This document shows, in pieces, positions 15,959-22,893 of a stretch of 34,839 nucleotides of DNA. Source of the stretch: Ruminococcus flavefaciens ND2009 (GTDB lineage: Bacteria; Bacillota; Clostridia; Oscillospirales; Ruminococcaceae); the NCBI RefSeq assembly GCF_000621785.1, contig NZ_JHXI01000020.1:1-34839 (forward strand), given 5' to 3'. The position numbers and the translations under genes are program-made. The notes beneath the pieces were generated by a model that was given only the letters and a program-made list of their open reading frames with translations, ran no database searches and was not told the origin of the DNA. Position 1 is the stretch's first letter, and each line of letters starts with the position of its first letter.

Positions 15959-17249
15959 TCTCCTTCGGAATAAGTATGGTACATTCCGTTCCTATGTCGG
16001 GAACGCTGTGTATTATGAGCTCGCCGCCGCATTCGTCGCTGAGACGCTTGCGGACGTTGGCTATGCCTACATGGGATTCGTCAAGCTGTTCAAGTGTTGC
16101 AGGGTCAAAGCCTGCGCCGTTGTCGGTAATGGTTATCCTGTGGTAGTTTCCTGTGTCCATAGTCATGACCTTTACGGTGCCGCAGCCGCTCTCCGAGCTG
16201 TTTATGCCGTGCTTTACGGCGTTTTCCACCATGGGCTGGAGAGTCAGTACGGGCAGCATGAACATATCGTCCCTGATGTCGAATTCCACATTAAGATCCT
16301 CATCAAAGCGGAGCTTCTCAAGGGAGAGGTAGACTCTGGTGTGCTCAAGCTCCTCCTTTATAGAGACAAGTCCCTGACGGCTGAGGGCATCTACGTTCTT
16401 TCTCAGGTATTTTGAGAAATCTATGAGAGCGCTCTTGGTCTTTTCGGTGTCTTTGTCGCAGAGGTATATGATAGAGGTGAGAGAGTTGTACATGAAATGG
16501 GGCTGTATCTGTGAGAGAGTCAACAGACGGCGGCTCCTTTCAAGCTCAAGTTCGCTGGTACGGAGCTTGACCTTGGTATCGGTCTGATATATAGCTACCA
16601 GATAGAAATAGTATATGATAACATCAAGGGCAACTATCTCGTCCATAAGGTCAACGACTATATAGGCTGCCTCAAGATAACATTCAAATATGGTAAGGAA
16701 TACGATGAATATTACCGCTATTCCCTTGCTCAGCTTCTTCTCCTTCAGGAACATGATGGAGTATCTCAGCAGGAGCAGCAGATAAAGCATTCCCACAAAG
16801 TAGGGCAGCAGGAACAGCAGCTCGTCATGGAAGCCCAGGTGCCTGTCGTATCTGAATATTATCTTAGGCCCCAGAAGATTTACTATTTCTGCTATTATCA
16901 GCACAGTGGCAGGCAGGAAGGAAAGGTAACGCGCTTTTATGGGGGCTATCATCATCAGCAGTACATAGGCGATGACGGGGAACAGTATGTGCTCCACGGC
17001 TGATCTTATGTACATGAACCATATGGCTGCATCGTCCCTGTAGTCAAAGGTGCTGTCATAGGCAGTGGCGAAAAACCACTCCTTCAGCTCCGTGTTTACC
17101 ACGATTATGGACAGGAGAACTACCGTAACGGCAATATGCTCGGAGCCGCGAGGGCTTTCCTTGCGGTTCTCGATGAGCATTATGATAATACCGATTATCA
17201 TGGCTGTCGAGATAAAGTTATAGGAGATCAGATGGGAGATTATCTCCAT
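15933..17249 (-). CDS. Sensor histidine kinase, LytS/YesM (His_kinase) class, with multi-pass membrane sensor
   Basis: In this 438-residue protein, residues 1-225 hold about seven hydrophobic segments and no large extracellular loop. The phospho-acceptor is His251 in SQIQPHFMYNSL, the N box is VENAVKHGI (Asn343) and the G1 box DNGAGFD (near 376). This is the short-DHp, PF06580-type kinase. The ATG at 17249 has a G-rich AGGGGGCG before it. It heads an operon with the response regulator, an esterase and a deaminase. The signal is unknown; a membrane-embedded sensor suggests a lipophilic or envelope cue. Confidence 0.92.
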   Translation of the reverse strand: MEIISHLISYNFISTAMIIGIIIMLIENRKESPRGSEHIAVTVVLLSIIVVNTELKEWFFATAYDSTFDYRDDAAIWFMYIRSAVEHILFPVIAYVLLMMIAPIKARYLSFLPATVLIIAEIVNLLGPKIIFRYDRHLGFHDELLFLLPYFVGMLYLLLLLRYSIMFLKEKKLSKGIAVIFIVFLTIFECYLEAAYIVVDLMDEIVALDVIIYYFYLVAIYQTDTKVKLRTSELELERSRRLLTLSQIQPHFMYNSLTSIIYLCDKDTEKTKSALIDFSKYLRKNVDALSRQGLVSIKEELEHTRVYLSLEKLRFDEDLNVEFDIRDDMFMLPVLTLQPMVENAVKHGINSSESGCGTVKVMTMDTGNYHRITITDNGAGFDPATLEQLDESHVGIANVRKRLSDECGGELIIHSVPDIGTECTILIPKENGNENTGN

Positions 17250-17289
17250 ATAAACGCCCCCTGTTCATTAAAAAATAATATATATTTAC

Positions 17290-17318
17290 ATTGTAGCACA
17301 TTGTGCACTGTTTGTAAA
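17290..17318 (-). promoter_or_regulatory. Promoter of the kinase operon
   Basis: On the minus strand TTTACA (17318-17313), a 17-nt spacer and TACAAT (17295-17290) stand about 40 bp before the kinase start. Confidence 0.65.
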
Positions 17319-17452
17319 GAATTTTATTGTTTCTTTTTGTAGGTTTTTTTGCCTGTGGCGGGAAAGAAGCCTGTTTTTGGCAGCGGAAAATCCGCAAATT
17401 CACAGCTTTTTTACAATTTTTTCAAAATTTATGAAAAAAGTCCCGTTTTTTG

Positions 17453-17766
17453 TTGAACCATGTGGAACAGGTTATGATATAATAATTACGGGATATGATA
17501 AGTATATATCGTGATAGTAGATAAGTGAGGGCGTTTGTGCCGCAGCACGGCAGGGGGGTTACAGTCGTGGTGCGTTATACTTATATCGCCGCTGTGTGCC
17601 ATGCGCTCTCCTTGCTACGCTATCACCCTCTACGCTAATGACGGCTCCGTTCCTCCTCTCAGCAAACACGGGGCGTTAAATATGATAATTTCTTTCAAGG
17701 GGTTGTATTTATCTTCATTGTTCATAAGTTGTGTATGCGCAGTCAGTGTGGCTGCGCACTTTTTTT
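17453..17766 (+). ncRNA. Candidate non-coding RNA transcription unit
   Basis: A possible promoter, TTGAAC (17453-17458), 19-nt spacer and TATAAT (17478-17483), is followed after about 250 nt by a good intrinsic terminator: TGCGCAG (17736-17742) / CTGCGCA (17752-17758) and T7 (17760-17766). Between them no ORF has a ribosome binding site. Structure is visible: GATAT (17492-17496) plus AAGTAT (17500-17505) can pair with ATACTTATATC (17577-17587), enclosing a TGCCG-CAGCA-CGGCA hairpin; an octamer CTACGCTA occurs twice at ~17620-17640. I do not recognise a known family. The 19-nt promoter spacer is long, which lowers confidence. Confidence 0.5.
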
Positions 17767-17866
17767 ATGTATATGCCCTGATGACGCCTTAAAAGTCTGT
17801 TCATTTTTGGGTTCTGCAAAATAGTATTCTCATTATATCCGATAATGTCATAACGCCGGAAATCCA

Positions 17867-17895
17867 TTGACACCCCCTTTTTTTAATGCTAAAAT
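17867..17895 (+). promoter_or_regulatory. Promoter of the GH74 xyloglucanase
   Basis: TTGACA (17867-17872), a 17-nt spacer and TAAAAT (17890-17895). It predicts an unusually long leader of about 350 nt before ATG 18253. Confidence 0.8.
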
Positions 17896-17952
17896 GAAGT
17901 CGGAAAGAAACATGAAAGGACTGATAGCAAGGGCGTATAGGCTGCCCGCTGC

Positions 17953-18236
17953 TGTCAGTATCTCCCCATCCGCGTCAGGCAGCAGGCACGCTTCCGATAA
18001 GGCGCGGATGACTAAAAGGGCGGAAGTCCACCGCGATTGATGACGGATCTTCGTTGTCAGAAAAAACTCCCCGCGTCGAGGAGCAGGCACACTTTCGATG
18101 ACACGCGGACGTCAAAGGGGGCGGCGGCTCGCCGCAACGGGCGGAAGCAGTCCGATGTCAGAAAAACTCCCCGCGTCGAGGAGCAGGCACACTTTCGATG
18201 ACACGCGGACGTCAAAGGGGGCGGCGGCTCGCCGCA
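17953..18236 (+). promoter_or_regulatory. Three tandem structured leader elements (riboswitch-like) upstream of GH74
   Basis: Three copies of one element lie in the 5' UTR. Copies 2 and 3 are identical over 70 nt (18067-18136 and 18167-18236), offset by exactly 100 nt; copy 1 (17953-18024) is diverged but keeps TGTCAG, CTCCCC, CCGCGTC, AGCAGGCAC, CTT-CGAT and CGCGGA-G. In copy 1 a 9-bp stem forms between 17968-17976 and 18001-18009. In copies 2 and 3 the corresponding stem is CCGCGT/ACGCGG, with a U-G pair replaced by U-A. Copies 2 and 3 end in the hairpin GCGGCG-GCT-CGCCGC; the last stands directly before the AAAGGAAG ribosome binding site. I see no match to a riboswitch consensus I know. 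Confidence 0.7.
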
Positions 18237-18252
18237 GAAAGGAAGATCACAG

Positions 18253-21018
18253 ATGAAAGCATTTAAAAAGACTATGGCAGGAATTTGCGCGTTGTTTATC
18301 AGCGCAGGCTGTATGTCTGTTTCAGGCACTGTAAACAGACAGAACAATGCCTTTGCAGCAGCTAAGGACATCTCCTCACAGATGGAATGGGGCACCCTCA
18401 GAATAGGCGGAGGCGGCTTCGTTTCGGGTATCGTTACGGGCAAGAAGGAAATGTACGCAAGAACAGACGTTGGCGGTGCGTACAAGTACAACTATGACAC
18501 AGAGAGCTGGGAGCAGCTCTTCGGCTTCCTCAATGAGGCTGACCGCGGTCTCCTCAGCGTTGATGCTATGGCTGTTGACCCCACCGACGATAATACCGTT
18601 TACTTCCTCTGCGGCTGCGCTTACTTCTCGGCTGAAAAGACAGTTATCTTCAAAACTACCGACGGCGGTAAGACCTTCAAGGAGATAAATGTAACCAACC
18701 TTATAAAGGTAATGGGCAACGGTGACGGCCGTCAGTGCGGCGAGTCCATTGCTGTAGACCCCGATAACCCCAAGGTCATCTACGCAGGCGGCGACGTTAC
18801 CGCCGATGAGAAGTCAAAGTCCGCGCTCATCAAGTCCACCGACGGCGGTGAGACCTGGGAGCCTGTTGTTGGCTATGACGACCTGGGACTCTTCAAGGCT
18901 ACCACAAAGTGGCCTACATGGACAGAAAATATCGCACGTTCTGTTACTTCTGACGCTTACAATAACCAGAACGGCGTTGCAAATATCGCTATCTCAAACG
19001 GCAAGGTATATGTGGGTACTTCCATAAAGGGTACTGCAAACGTTCACGTTGCAAGCACAAAGGACGATAAGTTCACAGCCCTCAGCAAGGATCTCCCCAC
19101 AGATCACTTCCCCTCACGTATAAATGTTGACGCTAACGGCAACCTCATCATCACTTATATGGCAGGCCTCGCTTTCGGCGGAACCTCGGGCGGCGCTTAC
19201 AAGTACGACGTCAAGGCAGGCAAGGCTACGGATATTTCTCCCTCGGGCAACGGCTTCGGTGAGATATACCCCGACCCCAAGAACCCCGATCACCTTATCG
19301 CTACTACCTGCGGTGTGTGGGCCGGTCAGATGTACTCTGCCGACGCCTGGGACAGAGACGCTGTTGCATGGGGCGACCAGTTCTTCCGCTCTACTGACGG
19401 CGGCAAGACCTGGGAGGGTATCACTCCCGGCAAGGAAAAAGGCTGGAACCAGCCCTGTGAGGCTGACTATATCCAGACAGGCGGCTATGACTGGATAAAG
19501 GACAAGGCTATCCACTGGGTAGGCGCTATGGTCCTTGACCCCAGAGACCCCTCAAGAGCATTCCTCACCTCGGGCAACGGCTCATTCGTCTGCACTGATA
19601 TATGGGGTGAGCTTCCCGTTTATACCTTCCACCCCGACGGTATCGAGGAGGTAGTTTCCCTCGACTTCACCAGTACCAAGGACGGTCTGGACCTGTCTGC
19701 TATCGGCGACTATGACGGATTCGTTCATGAGTCCGAGGACAAGATAGGTCTTCAGTATAAGCCCAACATGGGCTCTACCTCAGCTATCGCTGTCTGCCCT
19801 CAGAATACAGACGTATGGGCAAGAATTGCCGAGGGTGACAACGGCGGCGGCTACTACACAACAGACCGCGGCAAGACCTGGAACTCCTTTAATCCCGCTG
19901 CAAAGGGCGGAAAGCTGGCTATCGCTGAGATAGGCGCAGGCAAGTACCGCATTTTCAATACAGGCAAGGACGACGGCGCTGTTTCCTACAGCGACAACTG
20001 GGGCGAAACATGGAACAAGTGTATCGGTATCCCCTCACAGTACGGATCAAAGCCCACTATGCTCCTCATAGAGCCCGATGATCCCAATACAGTTTACGCC
20101 TATGCCACATACTTCAACTCCTCATGGCATTACTCCAAGGACGAGCCCGACGCTACCGACGCACAGTATAAGTTCTGCGTCAGCACAGACGGCGGCAAGA
20201 CCTTTACCTACACCGACGTTTGTATGTACGACCAGTGCGACAGCGCAGGACGTATCGCATACCTGGGCAAGGGTCACCTTATCCTGGGCGGCGGCTGGTA
20301 CGGAATGTATGACGCTGTTGTCAAGGACGGCAAGGCAACTATAACCAAGATCGACGGCGTAAGCTACTGCAAGACCGCAGGCTACGGCGCTCCCGAAAAG
20401 GCAGGCGGTCCCAATACCATATACTTCTATGGCAAGCCCGAGGACTCCGATCCCGAGGGTATCTACCGCTCGACTGACGGCTGCAAGACCTGGGTGTGCA
20501 TCAACACAGACCACCTCTACGGCGGCACAGGTAACGGCAACTACATCGTCGGCGATATGGACGAGTTCGGAAAGGTATATATGTCCACAGTAGGCTGCGG
20601 TATCGTTTACGGCAAGCTGGCAGGCAGCGAGCCTTCGACTCCCAAGACCACGACAACTACAACCAAGCCTGTGGTCACAACAACTACGACTACCAAGCCC
20701 GGTGTTACTACCACCACCACAACTAAGCCCAGTGTTACCACTACCACAACAACAGGTCCCAAGCCTACGGGCAAGAATTACCTGGCAGGCGACTCAAACT
20801 GCGATACCAAGATCGAGCTGGCTGACGCTATCCTCATCATGCAGGCTCTGGCTAACCCCGACAAGTACGGTATCAGCGGCAGCGATAAGGGCCATCTTAC
20901 CGCGCAGGGCAGAGAGAACGCTGACTGCTCGGGCAGCTTTGACGGCATGACCTCAAATGACGCTCTGGCTATCCAGAACTTCCTGCTGCACAAGATAGAT
21001 TCTCTCCCCGAGAAGTAA
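18253..21018 (+). CDS. Secreted GH74 xyloglucanase with C-terminal dockerin
   Basis: The 921-residue protein has a signal peptide (MKAFKKTMAGICALFISAG, likely cut after the AFA region near residue 36). A GH74 double seven-bladed propeller follows: repeated STDGGKTW/TTDGGKTF blade motifs, RTDVGGAY with Asp72 as catalytic base candidate, and IGDYDGF with Asp486 as acid candidate. Residues ~795-843 are a Thr/Pro/Lys/Val linker. From ~845 (LAGDSNCDTKIELADAILIM ... DCSGSFDGMTSNDALAIQ) comes a dockerin with two calcium loops of the Ruminococcus style. It cleaves the glucan backbone of xyloglucan outside the cell and should dock on a cohesin scaffold. AAAGGAAG precedes ATG 18253. Aspartate roles are by family analogy. 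Confidence 0.95.
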   Translation: MKAFKKTMAGICALFISAGCMSVSGTVNRQNNAFAAAKDISSQMEWGTLRIGGGGFVSGIVTGKKEMYARTDVGGAYKYNYDTESWEQLFGFLNEADRGLLSVDAMAVDPTDDNTVYFLCGCAYFSAEKTVIFKTTDGGKTFKEINVTNLIKVMGNGDGRQCGESIAVDPDNPKVIYAGGDVTADEKSKSALIKSTDGGETWEPVVGYDDLGLFKATTKWPTWTENIARSVTSDAYNNQNGVANIAISNGKVYVGTSIKGTANVHVASTKDDKFTALSKDLPTDHFPSRINVDANGNLIITYMAGLAFGGTSGGAYKYDVKAGKATDISPSGNGFGEIYPDPKNPDHLIATTCGVWAGQMYSADAWDRDAVAWGDQFFRSTDGGKTWEGITPGKEKGWNQPCEADYIQTGGYDWIKDKAIHWVGAMVLDPRDPSRAFLTSGNGSFVCTDIWGELPVYTFHPDGIEEVVSLDFTSTKDGLDLSAIGDYDGFVHESEDKIGLQYKPNMGSTSAIAVCPQNTDVWARIAEGDNGGGYYTTDRGKTWNSFNPAAKGGKLAIAEIGAGKYRIFNTGKDDGAVSYSDNWGETWNKCIGIPSQYGSKPTMLLIEPDDPNTVYAYATYFNSSWHYSKDEPDATDAQYKFCVSTDGGKTFTYTDVCMYDQCDSAGRIAYLGKGHLILGGGWYGMYDAVVKDGKATITKIDGVSYCKTAGYGAPEKAGGPNTIYFYGKPEDSDPEGIYRSTDGCKTWVCINTDHLYGGTGNGNYIVGDMDEFGKVYMSTVGCGIVYGKLAGSEPSTPKTTTTTTKPVVTTTTTTKPGVTTTTTTKPSVTTTTTTGPKPTGKNYLAGDSNCDTKIELADAILIMQALANPDKYGISGSDKGHLTAQGRENADCSGSFDGMTSNDALAIQNFLLHKIDSLPEK

Positions 21019-21030
21019 TCATCAATAAGA

Positions 21031-21065
21031 AAAGCCCCGAAGCATTCATAGTGCTTCGGGGCTTT
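21031..21065 (+). terminator. Intrinsic terminator of GH74
   Basis: Perfect 14-nt arms (21031-21044 and 21052-21065), core GCCCCGAAGC/GCTTCGGGGC, flanked by AAA and TTT; GTGTTTT follows. Confidence 0.92.
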
Positions 21066-21088
21066 GTGTTTTGCATGGACGTTAAGAT

Positions 21089-21241
21089 AAATCAAAATTT
21101 AGCTTCGCTAAATTTTGATTTGAGTGAATAGTGATTAGTGAATAGTGAGTAGTTGTGGTGTCGCCTTCGTCGACAATATTTAAATATTGTGAGCGAAGCG
21201 AACACATTAACTCTCAACTCTCAACTTTCAACTATCAACTT
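21089..21241. repeat. AT-rich palindrome and two heptamer arrays
   Basis: A perfect inverted repeat with 15-nt arms (21089-21103 / 21107-21121, loop TTC) is followed by four heptamers GTGAATA, GTGATTA, GTGAATA, GTGAGTA (21124-21151), an 18-bp AT palindrome centred near 21180 (ACAATATTT/AAATATTGT), and four heptamers TCAACTC, TCAACTT, TCAACTA, TCAACTT (21214-21241). No coding potential is seen in 21066-21291. Confidence 0.85.
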
Positions 21242-21291
21242 AGCGCCGCCGCTCGCTCAGCGGCAAATTATGATTTATACTTCGGGGGTTA

Positions 21292-22578
21292 TCATACCTT
21301 TTTGTCCGTCATATCCTTCCGCAGGAGCAGGGTGAAGATAATGCACACCGCTGTCCCGGCTATGCCGAGTATGCCCAGAAGCAATGCTGCTCCCGAGCCC
21401 TTGCCCTCACCGAAAAGAACGGTGAGAAAGCTGCCTGCGGACTGCTTTGCCATGAAGGGCTCGGCTGCCCTGTCTATGAAGGCGCCGCCGAAAAGTCCGC
21501 CTATGGGGATAGTGAAGAATTGCAGGGTATTGCGGCAGGAATAGACCCTTTCCTGCATATCCGCGGGGATAGTGCTGCGGAAGATAACGTCAAGCTGCGT
21601 TCCCATGACCGGTATGAACAGCCAGCCGCAGACCGCTCCTATACACCATACTACAGGCGAATCCCACAGTGCAAGGAGAAAATTCTCGGTGCTCATTGAG
21701 AAAAACAGCGCCAGACATATGAGCCTTACACGGCTTTTCGGTGCAGGCAGTGCCGAGGCTATGATGCTCCCTGCCAGAGAGGCTATGCCTGCACAGGCAT
21801 TTACCGCACCAAGTATGCTTTCACCGTTTGCTGACTTCGGTATAATAAGCGCAGGCAGGGCGGCGGTGTAGGCGGAGGCTATGAGGTTTATCCCCGCAAG
21901 GAAGAATATGAGCTTCATTATGAGGGGATTGTCCCGCAGCCAGCGAAGTCCCTCTCCTGCCGAGCGCAGAACCGACTGCTGTTTCTCCTCGGTCCTTTCG
22001 GGCTCGGGGATATGTATAAAGAACAGCAGTGTGGAAAAGGCTGCGCCGAAGGTCAGCAGGTCGGTGATGATGACCGTGCTTATGCCGCCGAAAGCGTAGA
22101 GTATCGTGGCGAATATGGGTGTGAGTATGGTGTTTGCAGACTGTGAGAACGACCGCAGTCCGCCTGTTTTCTGGTAGTGCTGCCTGGGGACCAGCTGTGT
22201 GGAGGCGACCTCCGCCGCAGGCTGCTGTACCGTGTTCATCAGTCCGTTTACAGCGTTGATGACATAGAGATGCCAGGGGCAGAGCTGTCCCGTCTTTATG
22301 AGCAGGAAGGCTGCTGCCGTAGTTATCGCCGCCAGCAGGTCACAGGTCAGCATGGTTCGCTTTTTGTTCCATTTGTCGCTGAGGGCGCCTGCAAATATGC
22401 TCATCAGTACATAGGGCGCGTATGAGCATATCCTCAGCAGAGCGGTGCTCAGTGCAGAGCCGCTCCCGCGGTAGAGCCACAGTACCAGCGCATAGCTCGT
22501 CATGCCGCTTCCCAGGGCGGAAAGTGACTGTGTGCTCCATAATAACAGATAGCTTTTTAATTCCTTTATAGTTTTCAT
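21292..22578 (-). CDS. MFS efflux transporter (MFS_3 / DHA3-like)
   Basis: The 428-residue protein has about 12 membrane helices. Motif A-like GALSDKWNKKRTML (residues ~63-76) lies in the loop between TM2 and TM3, after LYRGSGSALSTALLR. This arrangement is that of DHA3 drug exporters such as the macrolide Mef-type group and EntS. It would expel a small molecule by proton antiport; the substrate is not readable. GGAG lies just before ATG 22578 but inside a hairpin. Its leader carries a short peptide ORF and alternative stems typical of drug-inducible pumps. No neighbouring gene shares the transcript. Confidence 0.88.
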   Translation of the reverse strand: MKTIKELKSYLLLWSTQSLSALGSGMTSYALVLWLYRGSGSALSTALLRICSYAPYVLMSIFAGALSDKWNKKRTMLTCDLLAAITTAAAFLLIKTGQLCPWHLYVINAVNGLMNTVQQPAAEVASTQLVPRQHYQKTGGLRSFSQSANTILTPIFATILYAFGGISTVIITDLLTFGAAFSTLLFFIHIPEPERTEEKQQSVLRSAGEGLRWLRDNPLIMKLIFFLAGINLIASAYTAALPALIIPKSANGESILGAVNACAGIASLAGSIIASALPAPKSRVRLICLALFFSMSTENFLLALWDSPVVWCIGAVCGWLFIPVMGTQLDVIFRSTIPADMQERVYSCRNTLQFFTIPIGGLFGGAFIDRAAEPFMAKQSAGSFLTVLFGEGKGSGAALLLGILGIAGTAVCIIFTLLLRKDMTDKKV

Positions 22579-22579
22579 T

Positions 22580-22669
22580 GGCTTTGCTCCTTTTTATTAT
22601 TTGGTCAGGTAAGCAAAGCCCGAGGGTATCAGAATTTCTCCATGCAGTTCCCTCAAGCCTTGCATGGAG
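22580..22669 (-). promoter_or_regulatory. Translational attenuator of the MFS pump (mutually exclusive hairpins)
   Basis: In the minus-strand leader three pairings can form. Stem 1:2 is CTCCATGCA (22669-22661) with TGCATGGAG (22646-22638). Stem 3:4 is GGCTTTGCT (22620-22612) with AGCAAAGCC (22588-22580), which holds part of the GGAG ribosome binding site and reaches to the start codon. The alternative stem pairs all 13 bases of 22662-22650 with 22626-22614 (three G-U pairs), breaking both others. A ribosome stalled early on the leader ORF would favour the alternative stem and free the binding site. The mechanism is inferred by analogy with erm/mef-type attenuators. Confidence 0.7.
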
Positions 22670-22691
22670 CTGAAACGATGCATAAACGCAT
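22653..22691 (-). CDS. Twelve-residue leader peptide of the MFS pump
   Basis: ATG 22691 opens a 12-codon ORF, MRLCIVSAPCKA, ending at TGA 22655-22653. AAGGAAGG lies 8 nt upstream (22707-22700), and the transcript start expected from the promoter is about 30 nt further up. Its last codons and stop are part of the alternative stem, and codons 8-10 overlap stem 1. It opens with MRL, a triplet that also occurs inside known macrolide-stalling leaders, but it lacks their following basic residue, so the inducer is unknown. Confidence 0.6.
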   Translation of the reverse strand: MRLCIVSAPCKA

Positions 22692-22727
22692 TTCTGTGCC
22701 CTTCCTTTCGTTTTTATTTTTACATTT

Positions 22728-22756
22728 ATTATATCACCTGAAGTGTGAATTGTCAA
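22728..22756 (-). promoter_or_regulatory. Promoter of the MFS pump
   Basis: On the minus strand a consensus promoter: TTGACA (22756-22751), 17-nt spacer, TATAAT (22733-22728). It gives a leader of roughly 145 nt. Confidence 0.88.
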
Positions 22757-22818
22757 TTAAGGGTGAAAAATCGCAAAAAACATGGATATATATAAGTCAA
22801 AAACTGTATATTTGTCAA

Positions 22819-22847
22819 TTGACTGTTTGAATTATGTTTGTTATAAT
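22819..22847 (+). promoter_or_regulatory. Promoter of the lipoprotein gene
   Basis: TTGACT (22819-22824), 17-nt spacer, TATAAT (22842-22847). Confidence 0.8.
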
Positions 22848-22893
22848 ATAAATGTAATTTGAATTTTTATTCAAAAACAGGAGGTATATGAGA

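Noticed and set aside
17535..17792. 85-codon plus-strand ORF in the candidate ncRNA
   Set aside because: No ribosome binding site precedes it, the frame passes through the terminator, and the peptide is cysteine- and serine-rich without recognisable features.
17953..18236. c-di-GMP (GEMM) or glutamine riboswitch for the tandem leader
   Set aside because: Short strings such as GGACG and CAAAG recall GEMM, but the conserved CACGCACAGGGCAAACC-type core is missing; the glutamine motif also fails on order and pairing.
18253..18330. GH74 protein as a lipoprotein (SAGC in the signal region)
   Set aside because: The residue at -3 is Ser instead of Leu/Val/Ile, and an AFA-type signal peptidase I site follows; secretion with a dockerin fits better.
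18057..18491. 144-codon minus-strand ORF over the tandem leader and GH74 start
   Set aside because: It is a by-product of repeated GC-rich leader sequence and the antisense of the GH74 gene, and its peptide is internally repeated only because the DNA is.
21124..21241. CRISPR array
   Set aside because: The units are contiguous degenerate heptamers without spacers, and no cas genes are present.
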